Source: Oopsacas minuta
Taxonomy: Eukaryota; Porifera; Hexactinellida; Lyssacinosida; Leucopsacidae
Assembly: GCA_024704765.1 (NCBI GenBank)
Contig: JAKMXF010000343.1
Location: forward strand, 372,001 to 436,000
Direction: 5' to 3'
DNA length: 64,000 bases
The notes under the pieces are model-generated. The model saw only the letters and a program-made list of their open reading frames with translations, was not told the DNA's origin and searched no databases. This document shows, piece by piece, positions 1 to 13,100 of this stretch (position 1 is its first letter; every line of letters starts with the position of its first letter). The position numbers and the translations under genes were made by a program.

Positions 1-146
1 GCGAACTTTCTAAAAGAAGAATTATTTCCAATTAAAATGAACGTCCTTGAATAAATTTGGTGTAGGCGAATCGCTGTTTCATGATCTCTAGCCTTTTCTT
101 ATAAGTGTTATACGAACATTATCTAAGTATATTTGCTAGCAGATAA

Positions 147-1430
147 ATGAACTACAACAGACAGCTTAAAGAAGCAGACCGTATGTTACAAGAGGTAACC
201 AGTACACATCATAACATCCTATCTATTGGAGGAGATCTATTCTCTAGATACGAAAAGTTATGCGAGGATAAGCTTAGACAAGCAGTAGAGGAGAATGAAG
301 AGAAGTTATTACGTCATCATACTGAGCTTACACAACAAGCTGTAGCAGAGGCAGTTGAATTAGGTAAGTTTTAATAATTGTATTTATATGCCTTTTAACA
401 CCCTTCATTAGAGGAATTGAGATATTTCAATAAAGTAGACATTTTGTATTTTGATTACGTCATAAAGTAATGAGGTAAAGATAATGAAATGCTGCTCGCC
501 TGCATGCTTGATGGACATCATTTGGATCTGAAACGATTTTCTCATTATACAGGGGGCCTTTTTAATTATTCTGATGTAGGTAGGAGAGGGATGGAAACAG
601 CTCTGATAGAAGCGAGGGTAGAGAGAGATAATGCAATTATTGAGAAAGAGAGAGAGGTTAGAGAGGATATGAATGAGATAGCAGATGCATTGGTTAGACA
701 GGAGTATGAGAGAGGAAAATTAAGGTTATTTATTCAAATATTCATTACTAATGTTAGTTTAATACTTGTATAATTACTGTAGACTTACTTACCGACAATT
801 TCCCCGGATTTTCCTTACCGAATTCCGAGATTTTCAAAAAAATTCAGAAAATTCCGTAGTACTAATACGTATTTTACATAATTGTTACACGGAATTTCCA
901 GATCTACTGTAGTTATTATTCGATAATTCAGGAAACAAGAAGCAGTAGATGAAGCTAAAGAAATTTCTAGAATAGAATTAATTTCTAGAATTGAAGATGT
1001 TAGATTGGAAGAGAAAGAACTTTCAGGTGAGAAACTAGCTCAATTGAAAAGAGAAAATAATGAGGAAATACAACGAAAAGTAAGAGAAACTTTGGATAAC
1101 GATGAAATTATTTTAGGGCAGAAATTAAATGAATTGAGTGAACAGGATAATATATATTTGGAAAAAGTACGAGAAAATGATAGAACACAAGCTGAATTGA
1201 ATATACAAAAGATTGAATCGGAATTCAACTCGAAACTCTCTCTCAAACAAAACGAAATCGAAGTTTTACTCGCGAATATTCACAAATTAGAAGAAAATCT
1301 TAATTCAAAAGATGAACAAATTAACAAACTTGAAATTCAATACGAAAATTCTCGTATAGAATTCAGTCATTTTGTGGATACAATGAGTGAGATAGGAGGA
1401 GGTTACACGGTAAGAAAGGATCCGTCATAA
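147..1430 (+). CDS. C6orf163-like coiled-coil protein, 3 exons
   Basis: I join exons 147-363, 580-724 and 932-1430 (donors GTAAGT and GTTATT, acceptors GTAG and TCAG). The phases agree and give 286 residues. An in-frame TAA lies directly before the ATG, so the start is probably real. The product is charged and almost entirely alpha-helical coiled coil, rich in Glu, Lys, Arg and Gln, with no membrane segment or signal peptide. The N-terminal stretch beginning HNILSIGGDLFSRYEKLCED and the C-terminal NSRIEFSHFVDTM region resemble, from memory, vertebrate C6orf163, a coiled-coil protein of unknown function and slightly greater length. Similarity between coiled coils can mislead, so the family call is tentative while the gene model is firmer. 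The first intron holds one end of a repeat also seen at 5.2 kb. Confidence 0.6.
493..552. repeat. Terminal half of the TTTCAGCTCCAC repeat
   Basis: The intron sequence here (TGCATGCTTGATGGACATCA followed by TCTGAAAC) matches the right-hand end of the element at 5148-5305. It creates a spurious open frame that runs into exon 2 of the coiled-coil gene. Confidence 0.5.
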
Positions 1431-1697
1431 GATGACATCACGAAATCAACTATTATCACTCTCATTTACAACCTGTATTATTATTATTAATATGCTAGTA
1501 TAGGAATAATAATAATAATATTGATATTCATGGTTACTTAGTAGGGGATACTATTTGTTCTGTGGGAAATGAATGATATTTCTTTTGTTTCCTTGTCTAA
1601 GAATTCAGTTTATAGTCATTGCTTTATATTAAGAACACTTCAATTATAACATTTTAATATTATATACATAGTGGCCATCACATCAACAGACATCACA

Positions 1698-4600
1698 ATG
1701 GCAGAGAAGAATGGGGTAGCCAAGGAAGATGACGTCATTAAACTATTCGTAGGTCAGATTCCGAAACACTACGAACGAGAAGACATAGAAGAAATAATGT
1801 CAGAATTCGGAGAGATATTTGAGATTAATGTGATCAGGGATAAGATAACTAACGAACATAAGGGATGTGCTTTCATAACATATGTGTGTAGATCTGCTGC
1901 TACTAATGCTCAGATGGAATTACATGAGAAGAGAACTCTCCAGGGAATGTCACATGCAATGCAGGTGAGGTTAAAACGTAGAATAGACATACGTACACTC
2001 AACTCCCGTCATATCGAAGCTCAAGGGGCCGCTATTATTTCTTCATAACCGATCAAATATTATATTACTTTGACAGTTTGGGACCATCTTTGTACAATTT
2101 AAGTCTTCGATATAAGAGTATTTCAATGTTTTTGAGCTGTGTTTGGTATAACGGGAGTAGACTAGTTATAAATGTATCACATGAGAGAATACGAAATTAC
2201 GGATATTATATAGACTTGATTAAGCTGATAAAGTTAAATATCAGTAATTCGTTGAATGCTTTCTCAAATGAATAATAATTCGATAAAGAGACACTATCAG
2301 AAATATTCAATGAACTATACTGTATCTTATACGGTACAAAAATCTTACCTACGAAATTGAGAATCCGCTAAAATGAGATTGGGACAAGTCGAAATCTCAA
2401 ATTCACTGTCCCTAATAGCCATATATCATCAATTATATTATGGACAGTTTGTGCAAGATAATCACTAGTTTGTATCCTTGTGTGTGCATATGCTACAGTA
2501 GAACTCGGATATTTAATACAATTCCTATTCGGATGAGATATTCTCCCTTATACAGGTTAAGCCTGCTAACAGTGAAGGAACTCCAGAAGAGTGTAAACTA
2601 TTTATTGGCATGATAAGCAAACTAACTACTGAAGAGGATCTAAAGAAAATGTTCACACCTTTCGGTTTAATCGAGAACATAACCGTCCTCAGATATCAAG
2701 ACGGACAAAGCAAGGGATGTGCGTTCTTAAAGTACAGGAATAAATCTATGGCTCAAAAAGCAATTAAAAATATACATCATTCACAAACAATGCCTGGATG
2801 TTCACAGCCTGTTGTAGTTAAAATAGCTGATACAGAGAGAGATAAGGCAGTGAAGAAAATGCAACATCAGTTTAACCAGGCTCTACACGTGCTAGGATCC
2901 ATGGGTCCTACACCAGGGATGGGTCACATGACACCTAGTCTACCATCAATGGGAAATCCGTTAGGTCAGTTCTATATTGTCAGGAATTGTGTTACAGTCC
3001 AAATGGGGGGTGAGGATTATTAACCGATTACGGTATGTGTTACAAGCGTAATGAATAGGAATTTCAGTTTTTTCATCTCCCATAAAATATACGAAAATTT
3101 CCATTTTTTTAACTTTCAAACTTCCAAAATTTGCCTAATACTATTCTGTTAATACGACCAAAAAGTGTTAATTAAAATATGATTAACGTTTAAAAGGGTG
3201 TGAGAATTCGATTTTTCTGTAAATGTCATAGTAATTTAAAACATTTTTGTGGTTGTATTATCGCATGTATGAATACTTTAATTCGTTATAATTTGGGTTT
3301 CGTTTCCTTACATGTATACAGGAGAACTCATTTAGTACTTTTCAAAATTTGATTCCTTTATATTTTAGTGAATCCTGAATCCGAGAATGAAGTACGAATA
3401 GTTGCAGGCCCAGCAGGTAAGTACTAACCGAGTTCTACTGTATTTTAATTTTAAATAACTTATTTTATTCGAATAATCTTAACAATTTAACTACAGACAT
3501 CTCGTAAAAGCGAAAATTTATTTAGGAATGCTGAATCTGTCAAAATTTGTTATGCGACATCACTGGTATTTGTTTCATTGCGTTCTGGCAAGAGCCAATA
3601 TGAAAATTCTGCCAAAAATCGCAAAAAATGAGCTCGAATAATCCAACATTATCCATAGTAAACTCATATGAAGTTTTAATACAAATTTCTATCAATAATA
3701 TTATTTCTGTGCTTTAATTCCACTATTTTTATCATAGAATATCGTCTTGGTGCATTAGTCTACCACCAACTATTACAACAGCAACTGCAGAACTTCCAAG
3801 GTATAGGCAGTCTAATAACTAACCAGCATACTCCTCACACAGGTGCAGCACCTGGTCACCACACACATCCACACTCTCATCACGGACATCAACATTCTAA
3901 CGCACTAACATCAGCACATAGTTTATTACAAGCTCATCAAGGCGACGCATCACCACCTGGTATTTCACCTAGACCATCTTATCCTATAACATTGCATGAT
4001 GGTATGCATGCAGGCATTGGACAACAGGATAAAATACCGATTTATGGTGCCGGTCCACAGACCGGTATGAATTTACTTGTTACCCCTAATTCCTCATCTC
4101 CACAGAGATCTGGTCCTGACGGGTCTAACCTGTTCATCTACCATCTCCCCCCTGAATTCTCAGACACTGATCTACTTTCTACTTTTATACATTTTGGGAA
4201 TATCGTTTCTGCTAAAGTTTTCATCGATAAACAAACTAGCTTGTCTAAATGTTTTGGTGAGTTTAGAGTCAAAATCTGTTGCGCAGTAGACTCAGCTTAA
4301 TAGGGTCACCGATTAAGCTGGGTTATTAGCCTTACCATTAATACAATTACCAATGAAATCTCGACAAACAGGGCTTGTGGAAAAACAGAGTAAAAATAAT
4401 TACAGCGGATTCCTAGTTCTATAGAACTAAATTCCAATAAACGTGTAAGGGTATAGCATTTTTCGTCGTCCCTAGTTTGTGGAGGTTACATTGTAATTAC
4501 ACAAATAATTTCGAACTTCATTTATTCGAATTGAAGATCTCCACTTAGACTTCGATATGCAGTAAAAATTTCTAAATACGTAAGTAAAATGGCTCAGAAT

Positions 4601-4872
4601 TATTCCACAATGGTTATTCAATTGGTATTATTCCGGATCAATACTACCTCCCGATAAAGCGAACAAATAATGACCGTCGGTTGGTGTTCGTATTAATGAA
4701 AGTCCACTGTACTTTATATATGAATATTTGTATAGGTTTTGTCAGTTATGACAATCCACTTTCTGCTGGAACTGCTATCCAATCGATGAATGGATTCCAG
4801 ATCGGCAATAAGAGATTAAAAGTTCAACTAAAGAAATCCAAAACATCTTCATCAACAACCAAACCATATTGA
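1698..4872 (+). CDS. CELF: CELF/CUGBP-type RNA-binding protein, 5 exons
   Basis: Exons 1698-1964, 2556-2964, 3369-3416, 3738-4256 and 4736-4872 join in phase to 459 residues, close to the usual CELF length. RRM1 spans about residues 12-90 (RNP2 KLFVGQ, RNP1-like KGCAFITY). RRM2 spans about 103-182 ([14 protein letters not shown]). A linker rich in Gln, His, Pro and Gly follows, and RRM3 spans about 369-450 ([14 protein letters not shown]) with the short basic C-terminus typical of CELF. The family binds GU-rich RNA and controls alternative splicing, deadenylation and translation. I start at ATG 1698. An acceptor-like ACATAG at 1664-1670 allows a 5' untranslated exon upstream. Introns 1 and 4 carry miniature transposons. 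Assignment among CELF1-6 is not possible because the gene looks pre-duplication. Confidence 0.93.
1996..2165. mobile_element. Degenerate pogo-like MITE (family A) in CELF intron 1
   Basis: Begins ACTCAACTCCCGTCATATCG and ends with the near inverse complement ATAACGGGAGTAGACT. The interior shares CAAGGGGCCGC and GACAGTTTGGGACCAT with the better copy at 8781-8948. Non-coding. Confidence 0.75.
2494..2555. repeat. Family B repeat end upstream of CELF exon 2
   Basis: CTACAGTAGAACTCGGATAT is followed by TTCGGATGAGATATTC. The same TIR-like sequence occurs at 3423-3442 (reverse), 9995-10015, 13390-13525 and 41265-41338. The repeat abuts the acceptor of CELF exon 2. Confidence 0.5.
4585..4709. mobile_element. 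Pogo-like MITE (family C) in CELF intron 4
   Basis: Contains CAATGGTTATTCAATTGGTA and ends TTCGTATTAATGAAAGTCCACTG, matching the copies at 18218-18367 and 33372-33514. The left end is degraded. Confidence 0.65.
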
Positions 4873-5692
4873 CAACATCTGATAAAACAGAGAGCATTCT
4901 ATTTTCAATATATTCGATATTTTCTCTGTTAGATGTGAGTACAGTTTGAGTAACCAGTAGTTTGTCCGTAGTGTGTTATGTAGTATAGTATAGTAACTGA
5001 GTAGTGTAGTGTAAGCTCTTACGAGCTCATAAGTCCAGTATTGTATGGAGTGTATTAGTAGTTTGCATTGTATGATTATTATTTATTCATCATTTGATTT
5101 TTAACTTCGAGGTTTGGTATGTATTTAATCTAGGCTACTATTAGTTGGAAACTTATTTCAGCTCCACCGCCAGCATCAAGTTTGCTTGCCACATGAATAT
5201 GTCATTATTTCACCATTTTCTCAGTGAAATTCAACTGCACAATACGTATAAAATTCCGCCCGCCCGCATGTTTGATTAACATCATGTGGAGCTGAAACAA
5301 GTTTCTCAACAGGGACCTTGTGGATATAGAGGGTAGTTGACATATTAAATTCATGGTTATGTCATACGCTGTTTCGTATGTGAAGTAATTTCATAAAACG
5401 TGAATATTCAAACTTACCGAAATGTGCTACATCAGGATAAGTCTTCCAAACATCTGCAAACATTGTGTCTAATGCCAGAGAGAAGTTGTCCAATGGAACT
5501 ACGAATTCCTAACCACAAATACGTTGCATAAAATACAGTTCATTATTAAGCGAATGTTTCGAACGTTTTAATCAGTGTTTAGAAAAAATTGAGAAACCAT
5601 GAGAGATAAAAATGTGAAAAATATTGTTCTGGCTCTGAATACAATTCAAATATTAAATACAAATAATTCGGATATTTAGCATTATTTTAGTC
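4873..5692. other. CELF-EAPP intergenic region
   Basis: No coding sequence is evident. The first part is probably CELF 3' untranslated sequence. It contains the 158-bp inverted-repeat element at 5148-5305. Confidence 0.6.
5148..5305. mobile_element. 158-bp MITE with TTTCAGCTCCAC termini
   Basis: Left end GAAACTTATTTCAGCTCCAC pairs with right end GTGGAGCTGAAACAAGTTTC, giving terminal inverted repeats of about 20 bp with one mismatch. There is no open frame inside. Related single ends occur at about 493-552 and 38463-38530. Confidence 0.75.
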
Positions 5693-6556
5693 ATGGAAAA
5701 AAGGTTGGATCGCTTCGTCAGTCTAGACAGTAGTCATAATGCTGGGTATTTTGAAATGAATGACAGTGATCTTGAGTTATCAGAAGGGGATATGGCAGGA
5801 GATCTGGGGGCTTATAGCTCAGGAGAGGAAAGCAACCTCGCTAAAGAACTGAAAATCAAATCAGACCAATTTGAAATAGACATGGATAAAGAGTTAAGTG
5901 ATATGATAGGAGAAATGGGTTATCCTACATACCTATTGAACCATCTAAACGGTATTGAAAATAGCGAAATTGATCCTCCCAAGGAGATAAGCGAAAAGGA
6001 CCCTGATCTAGGCTTCTATGATAATGTCTACTTCGATTCAGACACTGAAGTAGGCGAGGATATGGATGAGTTTAGTGGTGATCCTAAAAAACGGGTTTTG
6101 ACTAATGACGAATTATTTTATGATCCTAAAGCAGATGATCTTGATGAGGAATGGGTTAACACACAGCGTATGGCATATAGGAATATTGAAATACCGAAAA
6201 ATATGAATAACAGTGAAGAAGATTCCGCGAAAAATATACCGAAATCTGACGCGATTCTTAGTTGTCCAGGTTGTATGGTAACTCTATGCATTGATTGTCA
6301 ACAACACGATTTGTATAAAGACCAATTCCGTGCAATGTTTGTAATGCATTGTAGAATTGAAGAAGGTGAGATCCTCAAGTATAAAAAGAAAAAACAGAAA
6401 AAAAAATTCAAAAGAAGAGAGGAAATGGGTTCAACTGAGGCAGTAGAATATGACGTGTATCAACCTGTTAAATGTGGCAGTTGTCAAACGGAAGTAGGAG
6501 TATTTGATGAAGATGAAGTATATCATTTCTATAACGTGTTACCTAGCGAGCCGTAA
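5693..6556 (+). CDS. EAPP: EAPP (E2F-associated phosphoprotein), intronless
   Basis: A single open frame of 287 residues, essentially the length of vertebrate EAPP. The N-terminal two thirds is acidic (SDLELSEGD, DSDTEVGEDMDEF). It is followed by the family signature DEEWVNTQR, then a putative zinc-binding region, CPGCMVTLCIDCQQH near residues 191-205, the conserved FRAMFVMHC, a lysine-rich loop, and KCGSCQTEVGVFDEDEVYHF at the C-terminus. EAPP is nuclear, binds activating E2F factors and affects cell-cycle gene expression. The C-terminal cysteine arrangement suggests metal binding. A candidate AATAAA lies about 60 bases past the stop (6619-6624). The gene converges on RIPOR downstream. Confidence 0.93.
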   Translation: MEKRLDRFVSLDSSHNAGYFEMNDSDLELSEGDMAGDLGAYSSGEESNLAKELKIKSDQFEIDMDKELSDMIGEMGYPTYLLNHLNGIENSEIDPPKEISEKDPDLGFYDNVYFDSDTEVGEDMDEFSGDPKKRVLTNDELFYDPKADDLDEEWVNTQRMAYRNIEIPKNMNNSEEDSAKNIPKSDAILSCPGCMVTLCIDCQQHDLYKDQFRAMFVMHCRIEEGEILKYKKKKQKKKFKRREEMGSTEAVEYDVYQPVKCGSCQTEVGVFDEDEVYHFYNVLPSEP

Positions 6557-7108
6557 GGTTTATGATCATTGTATCTAAAATTAATTATTATACAACACAT
6601 GATTATATATTCATACGTAATAAATTGTTATCTGAACTTCAAGCGAATTTAAACAAGCATTTTGTCAAAATTTTGAAGTTTTCATTAGTGGCACCAAAGC
6701 ATAGATGTTCCCAGCCTTATTTATCCGTGGACCCCCTCAAGCAATTGCCACAGGTTGGGAACCGCTCCATAGGCCATGGCATGAGGTCACATTCTTGATC
6801 AATTATCCAAATCAAGAAAAATTTACAAATGTAGGCATGTAACTATCCCCCCCATCATAAAATTGAAGGAAAATCCTTTTAGAGAATTTCATATTTGGAA
6901 TTTGTGGCAGTAATTGTATCTTTTACTCACTCTATCTCCACAACAAGCTGTCCATAACATTAACAGTTCTCTGCTCTTGTGTAGATTTGGTATAACTATA
7001 GACAATTGTACATATAATATTATTATTGACATTTGTTACTATAATGCTTCATTATATTGCAAGTATATTAACTGTTTCCCAACCAGTCCAGTCCCTACAA
7101 TGTTTTAA
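6557..7108. other. EAPP-RIPOR convergent intergenic region
   Basis: No coding sequence is evident. It contains a decayed copy of the 'GTTCCCAGCC...GGTTGGGAACCGC' hAT-like repeat at about 6690-6770 and the 3' untranslated ends of both genes. Confidence 0.55.
6690..6770. mobile_element. hAT-like MITE fragment (TTCCCAACC family)
   Basis: GATGTTCCCAGCC and CACAGGTTGGGAACCGCTCC form inverted ends around CCGTGGACCCCC, as in the copies at 14151-14280, 31980-32110 and 44655-44815. Confidence 0.55.
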
Positions 7109-10100
7109 CTAACGATTATTGTAATTAACTTCCTCTGTATCAATACAGTCTATAATAGTGTCTAATACTTTAACTTGTCCTTGTAAGAGATTCAAACTCT
7201 TATTTATCTACAAGAAGAAAGGTGACTATACTCATGCGTATAATGCTATGATTATGCAGGCTATATATATATATTATAAGCACATTATTAATAATTCTTA
7301 TACAGCAATGAAGCTATAAGCCAATACCGTCGATTTGGATACTTTGTTTTCAAAATTTTGCATAAATTTTTCGTAGTTCGAGAGAAAATGCATATGCACT
7401 TGCCCCCGTACAAAATTTGTATTTCGAATTTATGTAAAATAGATCGACGCATATTTTGTTCTGAATTTTCGTTGGTTACACAATTCACGAAATATTTAGA
7501 CAACGAAAGTTTGATTCAATAGTAACTTACCTTGAACTGTAATGGGCTGGGAGATTTAATATTCTAAGAGAATGAAATAATATTTAAATTAGCGCTATTT
7601 TCAATAAAATTTATTAACTACAGTAGAACCTCTATAATTGGGGGAGGTCAGGACAGCGAATCTCCTGATAAGTCCCCATTCCCCATTTATAATTTCAAAT
7701 GTAAATGTCTTTTTATCAGATATTTTTGAATCAATTTGTGTTGCCACTTCCTCCTAACGATTGTCTTCAAAATGATTATTATAATACACCCTAAGGTTGT
7801 TGGTTGGATATAGTATATTATAGAAAAAACCCCAAATTTCTATTCATCATAGCGATAAAAGGTTCTTTTCAATGGCAATGAATGAAGGTGGACCAAAATC
7901 GCCCCGCTTATAGAGGCTACACTGCACTATATCAACCTACCTGTAACAATCCTTCACAATATATGAGATGTGTTGTCAGCAGCTAAAACAAATAATAATT
8001 AGAAGTTAATTACAATAATAAGCCTGCCAAAAAACGAAAACTCACAAAATCTAGACCATGTGTCCCTGTAGTAAGAACAACTACGTCATCAGTTGGTAGA
8101 CTATCTCTCTTAGAAGAACGAGAATGAACTGTCTCACTTCTATTTATAGATGCTGGTCTCTCTTGTGTGAACGCATCTACATCTAGATCTATATAGCAAA
8201 CACATTAACACATTATTCTATTCTATTCTATCACAAAGATTGAATTATTTGAAAGATTTCTAACAAAATAAATGATTTTTGTTGATGGTCGGAAATTTGA
8301 CCAGAATTCCATAGCTAGAACTTATCCACTTATGAGATTTTAAATGACTCGAACGAAATTCAGATTCTGTTCTAAAATGACAACGGTCAAATTCTTTCTA
8401 AAACATTTCTTTCTATCAATTGGATCTCATTCATTCACCTTTTTCCAGAGCTACAGTAGATATATCCACCATTTCTTGTAGAATGAAATTAAGCTCTTCT
8501 TCATCAGAGGAGTATTCATCAGGTAATAGAGTATGTGTACAAGCTTTATAATCCTCCGTAGAATTAGTAGATGTAGTACCACTAGTTAAAGATCCTGTAA
8601 GACTATCTCTACGTCCTGCTAAGTTAATTCCACTGTCTAATGATCTTTTCAGTTCGGGTTTTATCTCAAAAATAATTGTTGATTCGTTTAGGAAATCAAA
8701 TGCATCAAGTGCTTCTGATTCAGAGGTAGTTAGAGATGTGCTTCTCTCGTGCTTTCCTCCTTTGTTCTGTCAAATAAATACAGTTAACTCCCGTTATATC
8801 GAAGCTCAAGGGACCGCGATAATTACTTCGATATAACCCGATGAAATATATATATATTACTTTTGACTGTTTGGGACCATATTTGTAAAATTTCAAACTT
8901 TGATATATGCTGGTTATATCTATGTTCGATAAGACGGGAGTTGACTGTAAATAGTGAATCACCACGGCCTCAAAAATCTTTGTTCTTGCTGAAGAGCCAA
9001 ACTTTATTTTATTTAATACATTTGCTATATTGTTAATTATTTTACATGACAACCAACTTGGTTGATAAGAATGTTCATAACTTTACCCGTGTTAAGTCAT
9101 AGAGTTTGCTTAGCCTTGCTTCTAAATCAGTTAGCACAACATATTCACAGAAATCTACAAACACAAACAATAAGAATAATCATTTCGTATTTACATTTCG
9201 TAGACCGCAATAACCGTTACTTAAATACCTTTCTTCTCTTCAATACACACCCATAGGTTATCATAAGCTTCTAGGAGGTTACACACAGAGCCATTTGTTT
9301 CTGAGTTATTACTACACAGGTCTAGGTCTAGGTTAGACATTAGTTCTTTACGAGCTGAATCTGATTCAATTAGGATAGGTTTGTAGCCCACTTGACCTTA
9401 GGATAATTACAGAAGTATAATATTGAGATTATTTCCTTTCTAAACATCTGTAAGCTATAGCTGTACCATTAAATATGGAAAAAATTCCTGACATGTTGAA
9501 ACCTAATCTCTAGCGTACGGAAGTCGCACACCGTTCACGTCATTAGGGCATCTCCTTTGTTGCTATAACAACTATTAAATAGAATTAATAATCCTATCAA
9601 CACACCTCGCTTGAATTGAGAAGGAGATCTGTGTAGAACAGAACACACATTCCTGACAGGACTAGGTCTACTAAATGTCTCATTAAGCTGAGGTAGCTCA
9701 CTCATTGTACTCTGAGTTAAATCATCACCATCATCATCTCCACGTGTACTCATCTCTGGCATAGAGTGCTTACTCTCAGGGACTAATGTCTGATCTTTAT
9801 CTACTAGCTCGTTATCTTTAATAAAGGACTTACTATGACATATGTCTATCTAGAAAATTATGAGATTGCATTATGTATATATTGCTTTGATAAATTTCAA
9901 ATAGGGTGTACGATGTGTCATAGAATTCGTAATTTCAAACTATTAAATTGAACTACTAACATAGAGTAGAATATGGTTAGTACGAACTCGGCTTAACGTA
10001 TCCGAGTTCTACAGTATTTCATTCAGCTCTTACATTTACTTCTGTGTTTCCTCCTAACTCCGCATTAACTCTCCTTGCACGTTGAATGCTCATATGTCTA

Positions 10101-13100
10101 CACAACACACAAATTAATAAATACGATAGAAATAAAAGAAGTGTTCTAACTAAATTCTTCGGTTTCTACTGTACTAATTACAACTTACTTAGCTCGTTTT
10201 TTAATATAGTCCTGTCTAGCTGAGCCTATAATGACGTCATGCATTGAGAAATCCATTATCCGTCCATAATCAGGATCATCATATCCAAATCTAAAATAAT
10301 TGTGAATCCCATTAGAATGTATTGACAGATTTATATACATTACGTCATGGAAATATGAAATTATGCTTTCTGAATATCGCAGTATTGATACGTACTATAA
10401 TTGCTATTAATATATTGTAACATTCACAAACGAGGTGTCAGAAACGCCACCATATTTTGAGTGTCCAGAACAATTGATGGGGATTTAGAATTCTTAGTGG
10501 AAATTTATTCACTTTTCCCTTTTGGTCTCATGAATTATGATTTTAACGTTCCTTCAATTTGTTTGTTAATTATAACAACAGACATACTTCCATCTAACTT
10601 CTAGATTGAGTTTAACGTGCGTTGTCCCTTTCAGCACAAGAAGTACATTCTGTGGATGTAGTGATATCAAGTCGTAGGCGTTGAATTTAGCTGAACCGAG
10701 CAATACATTTCCTAGAAACCTCCTTATCTGTAATGCCTAAAGATAATTATTTAGTAATTCATTCGTGACCTGAAGGTCAGGTTCAATTTAGACGTTTTAG
10801 GATATTTATGTGGTTCGTTTTCATACAAAATGGTCGTTATCTACATGTTGATGTTAAATAGAAATTATACAATATTCTTCATAAATAATATTCAATTAAT
10901 ACCTGTACATCCATTAGTGTATTATCCCCGAGTATAGTCATCATCAGCTAATGAGATATAATACACAAAATTGATCACATTTATGCTTACTATGCTTATG
11001 TATCTTTTTGTAACTTACATGTTCATCTTGCCATTTTTGTTCTTTATTTTTGATTGTGCCTTTAGTTTTCCATTTCTGTTCAGATAATTCAAAACACGCC
11101 TGATATTGTAAATGTTAATAATATAATTGCTATAAACGTGATTACTCTATTGACTCGAATAGTAGCTACGCCTCGAATTGACCCTCCCTACTGTAGAACC
11201 CGAATAGTACCAACGAAGTAAATAGGAGCATAACTTACTTTTATACGCAATTGAGCACATGAAAAGAGTTAGTGGATATTATCATGAAAGCCAATGCTAT
11301 TATCCATGGTACGTATATGCCAATATAGTATTATGTAATTACAGACAATTCCTGTTATATAGCTAAACTGCTCAATTCAAGGGATAGTGATAATCACTCC
11401 TTATAAGGTAAAATTATGTTACTTTAACCATATTCGTACAATATCAGAGTTCGCTATATCTGTGTTCAATATAATGGGAGTATCTATACGTTTAAGGTCC
11501 CCAAGACCAGGGTTGTTAGAATTAATAAACGTCCTGTGGCTACTATTCAAGGTAACACAAAAATTTAACTGATTACGGTCGAAGTTTTATGTTCGTAACG
11601 AAAAGGACTTCGTTTTAACCAATTCCCGCACCCAAATCGAAATTTTAGCACCTTTTTGACGTCATAAAATCACACATATTCCCGGCCGTATTCGGTTAGT
11701 CTATTTACCTCATAACAGTCGTTGTTGATTAACCGCGGTATATCCAAGAGACCTACATAATTAGATCACTAAATTCATAATTATAGAGGGAAATCGGCTA
11801 ATTTTAGAATCGTATTAAGTGTACATACATAACCATTGAGTATTAATTGGGACTATTCGAATGAACTCTTGAAAATTGAAAGATTATCTTCTTGTAATTT
11901 TATGTACACAGGATTTGTGGTTAATTATTGGAAGAGTTTAATCGTCCTCTTATGGATATGAAGGTAATTTACCTTTAAACGTTATTTGGAGGTAACCCAT
12001 GAGGTCGAACATCTGGTCTTCAAGGTCCAACAATTTCTAATATATGATTAGTCATTGAATAGCATGATAGTTCACCTTTTTTCGGAGAGTTTTAATTTAA
12101 TATACCTCGTTGAGTTTTTTCAAGTTTGTTTTAATCGCAGCTTTAGATTTCCTCTTCGCTCTTGTAACAGGTTGTTCTCCGTATGCTTGATCTAGGTTAG
12201 AAGCTCCTATACAGAAAGTGCATACCGTATCTCAAAGCTCAAGCGACCGCGATAAGTACTTCGAAATAACCGATGAAAATTATGTTTCTTTGACGGTTTG
12301 GGACCATATTTGTACAATTTAAGCCTTCGATAGAAACGAGTATTTCTATATATCTGTGTTTGATATAACGAGACTCTGTTTATCAATCTTTCCTTACAGA
12401 CTATTTATAATAGAATGAATGAGTTTACCAGACAAATATTAATGTAAGGCAATCTATTCGAGGTACAAAACAAGCCATATCACCTATTGTGTTTACAAAG
12501 AATTGTCGAAATATTGTTACTTTCTGTTAAGGAACTTACCATCATGTATTTTGAGCTGATGTGTGTACTCATTTCTTAGTTTTTCTACCTAAGTAAAGAT
12601 TATTAAGATTTATTGTCAGTTTCTACAAGTAGTTTACAATAAGAGTATATATACAGCAGTTATCGCTTTAAGAATGGTGTTCTTAGGGTGTCACCCTTGT
12701 GAGTAGCGAAATATGTTCTTATAAGCGATACCCATTGCTTCCATTCAATTAATAAATACAAACCTGATCTAAATGATATTGTAATATGCTACAAGATAAA
12801 TAATAAATAATACAACTTAAATTCATAAATTACTGTGGATGCCGGTTATAAGAACATCGTCGGGAACTGGATATAATGTTCGTATAACCGGTATGTAGTA
12901 TATAGAGGATATCGGTTATGAGAACACTTCATTGAAACACATTTATTTGAATGTAGGAACCATATTATCGAAAACGGTCCTCATATCTTCGTATTATTTA
13001 TTCCGATTCTACAAACATACCGATAATAAGAACCAGTTCTTATAACCGGCATCTACTGTATTCTATCAAAATCGTATAACACCTATAGTACGACGTTTGA

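Noticed and set aside
7288-7503. 71-codon minus-strand open frame in the RIPOR region
   Set aside because: Lies in the intron between RIPOR exons 7531-7563 and 7109-7207, which join in phase. No family resemblance.
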